Positions 16,199-25,089 of a stretch of DNA of 64,000 nt are shown here, one piece after another. Numbering within the stretch: position 1 is the first letter of the stretch; the number at the start of each line of letters is the position of its first letter. The notes beneath the pieces were generated by a model. The model saw nothing but the letters and a program-made list of their open reading frames with translations, ran no database searches and had not been told where the DNA came from. The stretch is from UBA7672 sp040398425 (lineage in GTDB: Bacteria; Pseudomonadota; Alphaproteobacteria; Caulobacterales; Hyphomonadaceae), in contig JBBATZ010000010.1 of NCBI GenBank assembly GCA_040398425.1, forward strand, positions 1-64,000. The letters run 5' to 3'. A program made the translations under genes and the position numbers.

Positions 16199-16879
16199 GT
16201 GAAAGTTCTTATAATCGAAGACACGCCGAAACTCGGCGCGGCCATTCGTGAAGCGATGCGGCGCGCGCAGTATGTGAGCGATCTCGCGCCCACCATTGAG
16301 GAAGCAGACGCGCTGCTGGCGACATCGCCTTACGATTTGATCCTCCTGGACCTCAGCCTGCCCGACGGCGACGGCATCGACTTCCTGCGCCGGATACGCG
16401 CCGCTCGCATCCACACCCCGGTAATCGTGCTTACCGCGCGCGGCGGACTCAACGATCGCATTGCAGGGCTCGACGACGGCGCCGATGACTATCTCGTGAA
16501 GCCGTTCGAACTGAGCGAGATGATCTCGCGTTGCCGCGCCATCCTGCGTCGCCCGGATCGTCTCAATGTCGAGGTCATCCGCGTGGGACGTCTGGCGTTC
16601 GATCAGAAGTCCGGCCTTGTGACGGCCGAGGGCTACAACACGCCGCTCCCCCGTCGCGAGAGCCAGCTTCTCGTCGCCCTGATGCGGCGGCCGGGCAAGG
16701 TCTGCACGCGAACGCATCTGGAAGATTCAGTCTACGAATCGACCGCCGAAGTCACACCGAATGCGCTTGAGGCCAGCATTTATCGTCTGCGCACGTTCCT
16801 GACCGCCGCCGACGCGGGCGTCGAGGTGCGCACCGTGCGCGGTGTGGGCTACGTACTCGTGGTTTCAGAAAATGCGTGA
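16199..16879 (+). CDS. OmpR-family response regulator (QseB/TctD-like)
   Basis: This encodes 226 residues from a GTG. The receiver domain (MKVLIIEDTPKLG, phosphoacceptor in DLILLDLSLPDGDG, DYLVKPFEL) is followed by a winged helix (PLPRRESQLLVALMRRPGKVCTRTHLEDSVY...ASIYRLRTFL...TVRGVGYVLV). The last codons overlap the start of the kinase gene, so they form a two-gene operon. The GTCAC repeats upstream could be its own binding site. The signal sensed is unknown. Confidence 0.9.
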   Translation: MKVLIIEDTPKLGAAIREAMRRAQYVSDLAPTIEEADALLATSPYDLILLDLSLPDGDGIDFLRRIRAARIHTPVIVLTARGGLNDRIAGLDDGADDYLVKPFELSEMISRCRAILRRPDRLNVEVIRVGRLAFDQKSGLVTAEGYNTPLPRRESQLLVALMRRPGKVCTRTHLEDSVYESTAEVTPNALEASIYRLRTFLTAADAGVEVRTVRGVGYVLVVSENA

Positions 16880-18323
16880 AACGGCCACCAAAACCCAGCC
16901 GGCCGGATGGTCGCTGTCCCGGCGCCTCAGGTCGCGCATCATCGGGATCTCGCTCCTGATGGCGGTGCTCGTGACTGGATCCGTCACGGTTCACTATGGC
17001 TATGACATTCCGGAACTGCAGCAGCGCACGGTGTTCGGTCTTGCCAGCGATATTTCGCGCGACATGCCGTTCGATGCCGACGGTGAAGACTTGCTGCAGG
17101 CGATCGATACGCACCACGACCTCTTCACGCGTTTTCCGGACGCCTATGAGTGGTACGTCCTCGATGGCAACGGCGAGTTGATCGGCTCATCGGTCAGCGG
17201 CCAGGTCGACCGCGCGGACTTCCCCCTCGGTCTTCCTCCGGCGGAATGGGACGCTCCCACCCACAAGGGCGGATGGCAGGCCGGCAAGACATTCGTGAAG
17301 GATGGCGTCACGCGCCACATCATAGCCGTAGCGAACTCTGATCCAGGCGGCCTGCTCTTCGGCCTCGCCATGGGCGAAGCGCTGATGCACATCGTTCTGC
17401 CGCTGGTGCCTTTCACCTTCCTGATCACCTTCTTCGTGTCCGCCACCATTCGGCGCACCCTGCTGCCGCTTCAATCTCTGGCCGACCAGGCCAAGCGCGT
17501 ACAGACGATGGAAGACATCCGCCCACTCGACCCCAAGGGAGCGCCGCAGGAAGTCACTGAACTCGTCAAGGCGCTGAATATCACGCTGGAGAAGCTCCGT
17601 GCCTCTATCGAGGCTGAAAAGCAGTTCCTGCAGGACGCCGCCCACGCGCTCCGCACGCCACTCGCGATCGTGAAGGCGCGCCTCGAACTCGACGGCGATA
17701 ATGTCGACAAGGACAGCATGGTCGAAGAAGTCGACGGCCTGATCCGCCTCGCGAGCCAGCTTCTGGCATCCGCCAACGCGGAGCGGCTGGTGCTGCCGTC
17801 CGACGCGCGCGCCAACCTGGCTGACCTTGCCCGCGATGTCGTATCCAACATGACACCGCTCGCGATCCGCGCGGGCGTGGATCTCGGCTATGAGGACAGC
17901 AATGTCGGCGCCACAGTTCGCGGCGATGCCGATGCGATCAGCCACGCGCTGAAGAACCTGATCGAGAACGCGCTGAAATATACTCCGCGCGGCAAGTCCG
18001 TTACGGTGCAAGTCGCGCACAACCCGCCATCAATCTCGGTCACGGATGAAGGCCGAGGCATCCCGGAAGGTGCGTACGAGAAGATCTTCAACCGTCACTC
18101 GCGTGGCAAGTTCGGAGATGGAAAGGGCGCGGGTCTCGGCCTTTCCATCGTCCGCCGCATCATGAGCGCGCACGCCGGCACGGCGGAGTTCGTGCGTACA
18201 GACGCCCCCGGCGCGACCTTCAGGCTCACCTTCCCTGTCGCCACCGCCGAATCCCTGCCGCAGACAGAGCCGCAAACCGCGAACGACCCTGCAGCCCCGG
18301 ACAGCAAGCGCGCCGCAGCCTAG
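16872..18323 (+). CDS. Membrane sensor histidine kinase, partner of the preceding regulator
   Basis: This encodes 483 residues. Two membrane helices (about 23-43 and 175-200) bracket a periplasmic sensor of about 130 residues. A HAMP-like linker follows, then the HisKA domain with phosphoacceptor in AAHALRTPLAIV, and the ATPase domain with NLIENALKYTP, DEGRGIPEG and GAGLGLSIV. The architecture matches QseC/TctE kinases. ATG 16872 overlaps the regulator stop. The stop codon overlaps the convergent peptidase gene by four bases. Confidence 0.9.
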   Translation: MRETATKTQPAGWSLSRRLRSRIIGISLLMAVLVTGSVTVHYGYDIPELQQRTVFGLASDISRDMPFDADGEDLLQAIDTHHDLFTRFPDAYEWYVLDGNGELIGSSVSGQVDRADFPLGLPPAEWDAPTHKGGWQAGKTFVKDGVTRHIIAVANSDPGGLLFGLAMGEALMHIVLPLVPFTFLITFFVSATIRRTLLPLQSLADQAKRVQTMEDIRPLDPKGAPQEVTELVKALNITLEKLRASIEAEKQFLQDAAHALRTPLAIVKARLELDGDNVDKDSMVEEVDGLIRLASQLLASANAERLVLPSDARANLADLARDVVSNMTPLAIRAGVDLGYEDSNVGATVRGDADAISHALKNLIENALKYTPRGKSVTVQVAHNPPSISVTDEGRGIPEGAYEKIFNRHSRGKFGDGKGAGLGLSIVRRIMSAHAGTAEFVRTDAPGATFRLTFPVATAESLPQTEPQTANDPAAPDSKRAAA

Positions 18324-19330
18324 ACCCGCGCAGCGTATACCCCTCGGGCGATCGCACGCGCCAGACACCCGGCCGCCAACTCGCCAATCCGGGCGATCAC
18401 GAACGGCCGCAATTCGGTTCGTTCGACCTGTCCCGTTGACAGGCAGAAGACCACGTCGCCATCGAACGGGGCAAAGGCTGGCCGCACAGCCCTGCCGACG
18501 CCCGCCATCGCCATCTTGGCGACGCGCTGCGCCTCTGGCGGGGTCAGCGTGACGTTGGTGGCAACACAGCAGATCGTGGTGTTCGTTCGACCGCCTGACG
18601 CTGGGGCCGCATTCCACATTCCGGGATTGCTCTTGGCGCCGCCCCAATCATCGAGGTCGAGGGTGAAATCTGCGGGCGGCCGCGCGCCGCCGAACTCGCC
18701 ATCCTGCTCAAACGGCCAGGCCCAGAACGCCTTGGTACCGGGCATCATGACCGATCCGTGCGCGTTGACGGCAGCGATCGCGCCGACCGAAACGCCGTCA
18801 TGGGTCACGATGCTCGCCGATCCAAGTCCGCCCGGCTCGCCCCCGGCGCGCGCACCAAAGCCAGCGCCGGCGCGGCCCAGTTCAAAGCTTCGGTTCGCCT
18901 CCTTCAACGCCGCCATGCCCAGCGCGCGATAGGGAGGCGTCTCGCCCCAGGCCTTGTCGCCGCCATTCGCCAGATCATAGAGGATGGCAGCGGGCACGAT
19001 TGGCGAGACCGGCACGGAAGGGTTCTGGATCAGCGCAAATCCTTCGCCCTGCGCCCCAAGCAAAGCCGCCACGCCGTCCGCTGCGGCAAGGCCATAGACC
19101 GACCCTCCGGACAGCACGATGGCGTCGATTGCATCTACCAGAGTATCCGCAGCCAATGCGTCGGTTTCGCGTGTTCCGGGGCCCCCGCCCGCGACAACCA
19201 CGGCTGCGACAGCCCTCTGGGTTGGCCGGATCACCGTGACGCCAGTGGCGATACGGGTATCGTCCGCCGAACCGACCAGGAGGCCGCCGACATCGGTGAT
19301 GAGATTCAGGGGGCCGGGTCGCGCGCTCAT
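18320..19330 (-). CDS. P1-family (S58, DmpA-like) aminopeptidase
   Basis: This encodes 336 residues. P1/S58 Ntn-hydrolases (DmpA, BapA, NylC) are made as one chain that cleaves itself before an internal Ser or Thr. The family landmarks are here: LITDVGGLLVG at the N-terminus, AVVVAGGGPGTRETDAL, IVLSGGSVYGLAAADGV, GLGSASIV, and SGGRTNTTICCVATNV, in which Thr251 or Thr252 is the likely nucleophile. Family members hydrolyse N-terminal residues, beta-peptides, esters or nylon oligomers, so the substrate cannot be named. No signal peptide is seen. It diverges from the gamma-glutamyltransferase gene across 119 bases. Confidence 0.88.
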   Translation of the reverse strand: MSARPGPLNLITDVGGLLVGSADDTRIATGVTVIRPTQRAVAAVVVAGGGPGTRETDALAADTLVDAIDAIVLSGGSVYGLAAADGVAALLGAQGEGFALIQNPSVPVSPIVPAAILYDLANGGDKAWGETPPYRALGMAALKEANRSFELGRAGAGFGARAGGEPGGLGSASIVTHDGVSVGAIAAVNAHGSVMMPGTKAFWAWPFEQDGEFGGARPPADFTLDLDDWGGAKSNPGMWNAAPASGGRTNTTICCVATNVTLTPPEAQRVAKMAMAGVGRAVRPAFAPFDGDVVFCLSTGQVERTELRPFVIARIGELAAGCLARAIARGVYAARV

Positions 19331-19449
19331 CCAGCAGAATCCGTCATTTTGCAGGGCTTAACAGTGGGACGAGTTGCCGTCGCCATCCAACACTATATGG
19401 GGCTCTATGACGAGCGAACGCGCTCAGCGCAATATGGAGCGCCATCTGC

Positions 19450-21213
19450 ATGCGCAAGACCTTGCTTGCCGGCTTTACAACCCTGGCCACGATCGGCCTG
19501 ACGTATGCCTGCACCAGCCCTCCGGCTGCAAAAACCCCAGCGGAATGGCGCCTGTCGGGACATGCCATGGCGACTGCCGCTGACAAGCGCGCCGTCGACG
19601 CCGCCATCGCCGCGATGAATGCGGGCGGCAGCGCCGTTGACGCCGCCATCGCAGCTCATACCGTGCTTGCCCTTGTCGAGCCGCAAAGCTCCGGCCTCGG
19701 CGGCGGCGGCTACATGGTGGTCTATGACCGCAAGTCCAACACCACCACGGTGTTTGATGGCCGCGAGACGGCGCCGATGACGGCAACCGCCGACTACTTC
19801 ACTGTCAGCGGCAAGAACCTCGGCTTCGTCGAAGCGATCCTGTCCGGCAAATCGGTCGGCACGCCGGGTGCAGTTGCGCTCTACAAGGCAGCGCACGAGA
19901 AATTCGGCAAACTATCCTGGGGCGCCGACTTTGATGCGGCGATCAAGCTCGCCGACGAAGGCTTCATCGTCTCCCCCCGTCTCGCGAACTCGCTGAGCGC
20001 ACGCTTCCAGTCCGGTCCGCTCGGCAAGAACCCGGCGACCGCAGCCTACTTCTTCCCGAACGGCAAGGCGCTCGCCATCGGCGACAAGCGCACCAATCCG
20101 GAATTCGCCGCCACACTGCGCGCCGTCGCGAAAGATGGACCTGCCGCGTTCTACTCCGGCGCCATCGCGCAGAACATCGTCAACGCTGTTCACGGCGGTG
20201 ATATCCAGGGCGACCTCTCGCTCCAGGATCTTGCCGCCTACCGCGTGCTGCAGAAGCCGGCGATGTGCGGCCCCTTCCGCGACTACAAGATCTGCTCCGC
20301 CCCGCCCTCGTCTTCCGGCGGCGTCGCGATGAACCAGATCATGTCGCTTTATGACCTGATCTCCACGGCCAGCCCCGACGCAACGCCGGAAGCCAACCTG
20401 CGCGACTTTGTTCTGGCCCAGCAGCTCGGCTATGCCGATCGCGATCACTACGTCGCCGATCCGGACGCCGTGACCGTCCCCGTCGCCGACCTGCTCAACC
20501 CTACCTATCTGAAATCGCGCGCCAGCAGCGGCTTCAAGCCCGGTGATGCGCCGCAACCGGGCGATCCCGGCGCAGTCCTGCACAACAAGCCGATCATCGA
20601 CATGTGGGGCCGCGACATCAATGCCGCGTCGCCCGGCACGACGCATTTGTCCTTTGTCGATTTCGAGGGCAACGCGGTATCCTTCACCGCAACCGTCGAG
20701 GGTCCCTTCGGCTCGCAGCGCTGGACCAATGGCTTCCTGCTCAACAACCAGCTGACCGACTTCACCCGCCCGCCGACGCTTGGCGGAAAGATGGTCGCCA
20801 ACGCGCCGGGGCCGGGCAAGCGCCCGCGCTCCTCCATGTCGCCTACCATCGTGTTCGACAAGAGCGGTGACGTCTTCCTGGTGACAGGTTCGCCTGGCGG
20901 CAACTCCATCGTCGGCTATGTGTCGAAGACGCTCGCTGCCGTGCTCGACTGGGGCGCTACCGCGCAGGAAGCCAGCGCGCTACCCAACATCGTCGCGCGC
21001 GGCCCAATTGTTCGCGTCGAAACATCGGACGCGAAGGCTGGCGTAAATCCCAACGGCAAGACGTGGCTCGATGCGCTCACCCGCGCCGGCTTCAAGACGC
21101 AGGAAGTGTCCGGCGAAGTCTCGGGCCTAAACCTCATCGTCGCGCGCAAGGATCGCCTTGAAGGCGGCGCCGATCCGCGCCGCGAGGGCGTGGCGATCGA
21201 AGCCGTGAAGTAG
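19450..21213 (+). CDS. ggt: Gamma-glutamyltransferase, predicted lipoprotein
   Basis: This encodes 587 residues. A lipoprotein-type signal ends in LTYAC (Cys21), followed by the GGT fold: AAIAAMNAGGSAVDAAIAAH, VEPQSSGLGGGGYMVVYD, and the autoprocessing nucleophile Thr397 in GTTHLSFVD, then PRSSMSPTIVF and TGSPGGNSIVGY near the C-terminus. GGT cleaves or transfers the gamma-glutamyl group of glutathione and related peptides in the periplasm. Lipid anchoring is less usual than a plain signal peptide. No partner gene is obvious. Confidence 0.93.
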   Translation: MRKTLLAGFTTLATIGLTYACTSPPAAKTPAEWRLSGHAMATAADKRAVDAAIAAMNAGGSAVDAAIAAHTVLALVEPQSSGLGGGGYMVVYDRKSNTTTVFDGRETAPMTATADYFTVSGKNLGFVEAILSGKSVGTPGAVALYKAAHEKFGKLSWGADFDAAIKLADEGFIVSPRLANSLSARFQSGPLGKNPATAAYFFPNGKALAIGDKRTNPEFAATLRAVAKDGPAAFYSGAIAQNIVNAVHGGDIQGDLSLQDLAAYRVLQKPAMCGPFRDYKICSAPPSSSGGVAMNQIMSLYDLISTASPDATPEANLRDFVLAQQLGYADRDHYVADPDAVTVPVADLLNPTYLKSRASSGFKPGDAPQPGDPGAVLHNKPIIDMWGRDINAASPGTTHLSFVDFEGNAVSFTATVEGPFGSQRWTNGFLLNNQLTDFTRPPTLGGKMVANAPGPGKRPRSSMSPTIVFDKSGDVFLVTGSPGGNSIVGYVSKTLAAVLDWGATAQEASALPNIVARGPIVRVETSDAKAGVNPNGKTWLDALTRAGFKTQEVSGEVSGLNLIVARKDRLEGGADPRREGVAIEAVK

Positions 21214-21270
21214 GCTTCCTGCCAAGCAGGGAACCTGACTGCATATTCATCTAGACCGCCCGAGTTCCAC

Positions 21271-21295
21271 GGAACCGGGAATATGGCCTCACGTT
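21271..21295 (+). promoter_or_regulatory. EcfG-type general stress promoter for the DUF4142 gene
   Basis: GGAAC (21271-21275), 16 bases, then CGTT (21292-21295): an exact match to the alphaproteobacterial general stress sigma consensus GGAAC-N16/17-CGTT. Transcription would begin near 21302, about 50 bases before the DUF4142 start codon. Confidence 0.6.
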
Positions 21296-21350
21296 GTGTC
21301 GGGGATGCAGCTCCACGCTGGAGCCGCCCGATATCACGTGAGTACATCCC

Positions 21351-21950
21351 TTGATCAACGCCAAGCTCTCCATGCTTCTCGCCGCCTCTGTCATGGCCGT
21401 TGCAACGGCTGCCTGCTCAGGCCCCGAAAACACCGCCAGCCAGGCCGTACCGGCAGAAACGCCAATGGCTGCCCCTGCCGAAACCGCGGCCGTCGATTCC
21501 GGCACAACCGACTTTGTCGAGAAGGCCGTGAACTCGAACATGTTTGAGATCGAGGCCAGCAAGATCGCGCTCGAGCGCTCCAAGGTTCAGCCCGTGAAAG
21601 ACTTCGCAAAGATGCTGGTCGATGCTCACACGACGGCGCTGGGAGAGCTGCAATCCCTCTCCACCGCCGCAATGGTGACGGCGCCGACGGCGATGAACAA
21701 CGACTTCATGGGCAAGCTTGAAGCGCTTCGCAACGCCAAGGTCGAAGACTTCGATGACGGCTACATCGACCAACAAACCGAGGCGCACGAGAACTCGCTG
21801 AATCTCGTGAAGGGTTATTCCGAGAACGGCAAAGACGCCGGCCTGCGCGCGTTCGCCGCCAAGATGATCACCACCGTCGACGCGCATCTCACCACAGTCC
21901 GCGCGCTAGACAAATCGCCGGCTGACGACATCACGAAATCCCCGAGCTGA
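21351..21950 (+). CDS. DUF4142-family lipoprotein
   Basis: This encodes 199 residues from a TTG. A lipoprotein signal (ASVMAVATAAC) is followed by a low-complexity Ala/Pro linker (SQAVPAETPMAAPAETAAV) and a helical DUF4142 domain (FVEKAVNSNMFEIEASKIALERS...VKDFAKMLVDAHTTALGEL...FDDGYIDQQTEAHENSLNLVKGY). DUF4142 proteins are ferritin-like helical bundles of unknown activity and are often stress-induced in alphaproteobacteria, which fits the EcfG-type promoter upstream. An ATG at 21372 would give a short but still plausible signal peptide. A terminator hairpin follows. Confidence 0.85.
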   Translation: MINAKLSMLLAASVMAVATAACSGPENTASQAVPAETPMAAPAETAAVDSGTTDFVEKAVNSNMFEIEASKIALERSKVQPVKDFAKMLVDAHTTALGELQSLSTAAMVTAPTAMNNDFMGKLEALRNAKVEDFDDGYIDQQTEAHENSLNLVKGYSENGKDAGLRAFAAKMITTVDAHLTTVRALDKSPADDITKSPS

Positions 21951-22000
21951 TCCTGAGCATACCGGAAGCTGACCATCCCGACACCTGTTAGCGTTCACAT

Positions 22001-22037
22001 GAGGGCCCGCGTGAACAGCGCGGGTCCTCCTTCTTTG
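22001..22037 (+). terminator. Intrinsic terminator after the DUF4142 gene
   Basis: GAGGGCCCGCG (22001-22011) pairs with CGCGGGTCCTC (22019-22029), 11 bp with one G-T wobble and a 7-nt loop, followed by CTTCTTT. It sits 50 bases after the stop codon and could also serve the convergent rsgA transcript. Confidence 0.7.
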
Positions 22038-22064
22038 CGCAGTTCAGAGCGAGCGCATCGCTGC

Positions 22065-23138
22065 CTAGTCTTCTTCGATGTCGCGTCGCATCTTATTGCG
22101 GGCACGCTGGGACTTGTTCAGCTGCTTCCAATGCCTGCGGTGTGCGGCTTCGGCGGCGGGGTCGGCCTTCCGCGCTTCGAAAGCAAGTTCACTCTGCAGC
22201 TTCAGATAGGCGCGCCATCGTTCATCGCTCAGTGAGCCATCGGCCAGCGCCGCCAGCGCGGCGCACCCCGGCTCTGTCGTATGTTTGCAATCTCCAAAGC
22301 GGCATTGCGGGAACAACTCGACGATATCGGCAAAACTCGCCTCCAGGGCCGCGTCGCCCGCCAGCACGCTGAACTCGCGCATGCCGGGCGTGTCCACCAG
22401 CAACGCGCCACTCGGCAGGCGGAAGAGTTCGCGGTGCGTTGTGGTGTGGCGGCCGCGATCATCACTGTCGCGAATGGCGCCTGTGTCCATCAGTTTCGCG
22501 CCCGCCAGCGCGTTCAGCAGCGTGGACTTGCCCGCACCCGAACTGCCCAGCAGCGCCGCGGTCATCCCCGACTTGAGCCAGGGCGTCAGACCATCGAGAC
22601 CATCACCGGTCAGCGCGGACAGCGCCACGACCGGCGCGCCGCCCGCGACCTCCTCGACATGCGAGATCTCCTTGACGGGGTCGGCGCTCAGGTCCGTCTT
22701 CGTCAGCACGATAACAGGCGCTGCCCCGCTCTCACGCGCCGCCACCAGATACCGCTCCAGCCGTCGCAGGTTGAGATCCGCATTCAATGCCGCAACGAGA
22801 AGTGCGACATCCACATTGGCTGCGATCACCTGAACCCCACCACCGCTCACCGCATTCCGCGAAAAAACGCTGCGGCGCGGGATGAGCGCGTGGACGATCA
22901 CTTCGTCAGGTGATCCATCATTGCTGACCGCAAGCCAGTCGCCGACCACCGGATGTTCGCCCGGTGCCGCGTCGCCGGCGAAGCGCCCGGACAGCCGCGC
23001 GGTGCGCTCGCCTTCGGCCGTTATCACGCGCCACAGGCCACGGTGTTGCGCCAGCACGCGCCCGGGTACGAACCCTTGTGCGGCATACGGCGCGAATGCG
23101 GCCTGCAGCGCATCGCTCCATCCAAACAGGTCGATCAT
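22065..23138 (-). CDS. rsgA: Small-ribosomal-subunit biogenesis GTPase RsgA
   Basis: This encodes 357 residues from ATG 23138; upstream in-frame codons belong to the preceding kinase's tail. It is a circularly permuted GTPase: an N-terminal OB fold (LWRVITAEGERTARLSG), then TKTD (G4), GSSGAGKSTLLNAL (G1) and DTPGMRE (G3). A C-terminal zinc site follows, CRFGDCKHTTEPGC. RsgA checks 30S maturation near the decoding centre and releases RbfA. It lies 50 bases after a sensor kinase on the same strand; no functional link is evident. Confidence 0.93.
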   Translation of the reverse strand: MIDLFGWSDALQAAFAPYAAQGFVPGRVLAQHRGLWRVITAEGERTARLSGRFAGDAAPGEHPVVGDWLAVSNDGSPDEVIVHALIPRRSVFSRNAVSGGGVQVIAANVDVALLVAALNADLNLRRLERYLVAARESGAAPVIVLTKTDLSADPVKEISHVEEVAGGAPVVALSALTGDGLDGLTPWLKSGMTAALLGSSGAGKSTLLNALAGAKLMDTGAIRDSDDRGRHTTTHRELFRLPSGALLVDTPGMREFSVLAGDAALEASFADIVELFPQCRFGDCKHTTEPGCAALAALADGSLSDERWRAYLKLQSELAFEARKADPAAEAAHRRHWKQLNKSQRARNKMRRDIEED

Positions 23139-23188
23139 GAGTGACGGTCCAGCATGGCCGGTCTTGTAACAGCCGCCGTCGCAAAAGC

Positions 23189-24667
23189 CTATGACGACGC
23201 CGGCACGCGCAGGCGGAACACCGCGCCACAATCCGTGTTGGAGGCGAGCTCAAGCTCACCCTTCATGCCGCGCGCCAGTTCCCGGGCGATGGCGAGGCCG
23301 AGCCCTGCGCCACCGCGCGAGGCCGATCCGGCGAAGGGCTGGAAAAGGCCTTTCGCAAGATTGGCGGGAATGCCCGGTCCATTGTCGACGATCTCAACGA
23401 CGGCGTTTGAGCCATCGCGGAAAACACGCGCCTCGATCTTGCCAGAGAGGACGCGGCCCTTCTGTTCCTTGATCGCCCTTCCCGCGTTGCGCGCGAGATT
23501 GGCGACAATGCGATGCACGTGATCGGCGTCAGCGATCGCCATCACCGGACCCGTCGCATCGACGCTCCACTCGACCGCATCACATCCCGCAAGCCCCTCG
23601 ACGACCGCCTCGCCCATCACCGCGACCAGGTTCACCTGCGCGAGATTAGGCGCCGATGGTTCGGCGCGCGCGTGACTCAACGTCGCCTCGGCGAGGTTGA
23701 GCGCGCGCTGGATGGCGCGTTCGAGGCGCGGGGCTGCGCGCTTCACGCGCGGGTCTTCGGATTGGGCAAGGCCTTCGGATACGATCTGCGCCGCTGCGAG
23801 CGAGTTGCGCAGGTCGTGGTTGATCTTCGCTACCGCCTCGCCAAGTTCGGCCAGCCGCTTGCGTTGCCGGAACGCGGCCGAGACAGTTGTCTGCATCGAC
23901 TGCAGCGCGGCGTTGGCGCGGCGGATCTCATCACTGCCGCCCGGCGCCGGATCGACGTCGGCACCCTCCGGCGCACTCGCAAAGCGTACAATGTTGTCCG
24001 TCAGCCGGTCCATCGGCCGCACGACAAGACGATAGATCGCAAAATAGACGAGCCCCCCGACCAGCGCGGCGACGAGAACAGAGAACACCAGCAGCGTACG
24101 CGAGAACGCGATCAGCGCCTGCTTCAGCGCGGCCTCCGGCACGATGACTTCCATGGTCTCGTCGCGTTTCAGCGCCGGCTCGACGATGACGCGCAGAAAG
24201 CGGCCGCGTGGGGCAAGCATGTGCTCGAACACACCCACCACGCCATCGATCAGCGACTGGTTGCGCATGTCGATGGGGATCAGTTCGCCGCCGATCTCCA
24301 CGGAAGGCGGCAGGATCTCGCCGCGAAAGTCCTGCGCCTGTACAGCGACCGAGACGACCTGCGCACTCTCCAGCAGCTGGCGCGACAATTCCTCGCTGAC
24401 ACGCCCATCGGGGGCGGCTTCGACCGCAAGGGCGGCGATCTGGGCGGCCTGACCGCGCTGGAGCAGCCAGGTGCTTCGGAAGCCTGCTGCGAGCACTGGA
24501 TAAGCCAGCAGGATCGCGAACAGCACAAAACCTGTGGTCAAAAGCAGCAGTCGGCCGCGCAGCCCCGAGAAGAATCGCTTCTTCGGGCCTGCCGGCGCGT
24601 CCGCCGGGGCATCAACCCGTTGAAGGTCGTTCGCCTCGCTCAGCTGTCGTCCCCTGGGCGTTTCCAT
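23189..24667 (-). CDS. Membrane sensor histidine kinase (orphan)
   Basis: This encodes about 492 residues. Two membrane helices (about 38-60 and 190-212) enclose a periplasmic region. A HAMP-like segment (RLVVRPMDRLTDNIVRFAS) is followed by a phosphoacceptor helix with INHDLRNSLAAAQ and an ATPase domain with NLARNAGRAI, DNGPGIPANL and GAGLGLAIARELA. The H-D-L-R-N box is typical of the HPK4-like/CckA-distant kinases. No response regulator is adjacent. An in-frame TTG at 24697 is an alternative start. Confidence 0.88.
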   Translation of the reverse strand: METPRGRQLSEANDLQRVDAPADAPAGPKKRFFSGLRGRLLLLTTGFVLFAILLAYPVLAAGFRSTWLLQRGQAAQIAALAVEAAPDGRVSEELSRQLLESAQVVSVAVQAQDFRGEILPPSVEIGGELIPIDMRNQSLIDGVVGVFEHMLAPRGRFLRVIVEPALKRDETMEVIVPEAALKQALIAFSRTLLVFSVLVAALVGGLVYFAIYRLVVRPMDRLTDNIVRFASAPEGADVDPAPGGSDEIRRANAALQSMQTTVSAAFRQRKRLAELGEAVAKINHDLRNSLAAAQIVSEGLAQSEDPRVKRAAPRLERAIQRALNLAEATLSHARAEPSAPNLAQVNLVAVMGEAVVEGLAGCDAVEWSVDATGPVMAIADADHVHRIVANLARNAGRAIKEQKGRVLSGKIEARVFRDGSNAVVEIVDNGPGIPANLAKGLFQPFAGSASRGGAGLGLAIARELARGMKGELELASNTDCGAVFRLRVPASS

Positions 24668-24770
24668 ACCGGCGGCGCCTGCGCAGCCCAGTTTCAAAGG
24701 AAACTGGAGAGTGCGGGCCGCATCTCTTTATATTAGTCCGTGACCGTAGTCCTGCTTACCTAGCGGCACA

Positions 24771-24789
24771 GTCATCTTTCCCAGATGAC
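24771..24789. promoter_or_regulatory. GTCATCT-N5-AGATGAC dyad between the sensor kinase and rpmH
   Basis: A perfect 7-bp inverted repeat with the 5-base spacer TTCCC lies about 104 bases upstream of the leftward kinase start and about 130 bases upstream of rpmH. It could be an operator or a small leader hairpin; no known consensus fits. Confidence 0.3.
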
Positions 24790-24855
24790 AGGTTGCGGGA
24801 ACAGCTGCAATGCCGTCGCAGGGGGCGGGCGTTCGGGAAAGCGGTTACCGCGCGC

Positions 24856-24884
24856 TTGACTTGCCCGGAGCGGCCATGTAGTTC
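24856..24884 (+). promoter_or_regulatory. Candidate housekeeping promoter of the rpmH-rnpA-yidC unit
   Basis: TTGACT (24856-24861), a 17-base spacer and TAGTTC (24879-24884) resemble sigma-70 -35 and -10 elements, the -10 being weak. The rpmH start codon is 35 bases downstream of the -10. Confidence 0.45.
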
Positions 24885-24919
24885 CCCCGCCTTCCTGAAG
24901 GAATAAGGGGCAGTGACCC

Positions 24920-25060
24920 GTGTCCACCAAACGGACTTTTCAGCCGAGCAACCTGAAGCGCAAGCGGCGCCACGGGTTCCGCGCGCGCATGGCGACCAAG
25001 AACGGCCAGAAAATCCTGGCTTCTCGTCGCGCCAAGGGCCGCAAGCGGCTGAGCGCCTAG
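24920..25060 (+). CDS. rpmH: 50S ribosomal protein L34
   Basis: This encodes 46 residues from a GTG, with the L34 signature KRTFQPSNLKRKRRHGFRAR followed by MATKNGQKILASRRAKGRK and RLSA. It is a small basic protein of the large ribosomal subunit. The length is two residues over the usual 44 because of the N-terminal VS. It lies directly before rnpA, as in nearly all bacteria. Confidence 0.97.
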   Translation: MSTKRTFQPSNLKRKRRHGFRARMATKNGQKILASRRAKGRKRLSA

Positions 25061-25089
25061 CATCTTCCGGGGCCTCACGGCCCCTCCCG

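Noticed and set aside
23513..24736. 407-codon open frame on the plus strand opposite the sensor kinase
   Set aside because: It is a shadow of the kinase gene; no protein features or ribosome site.
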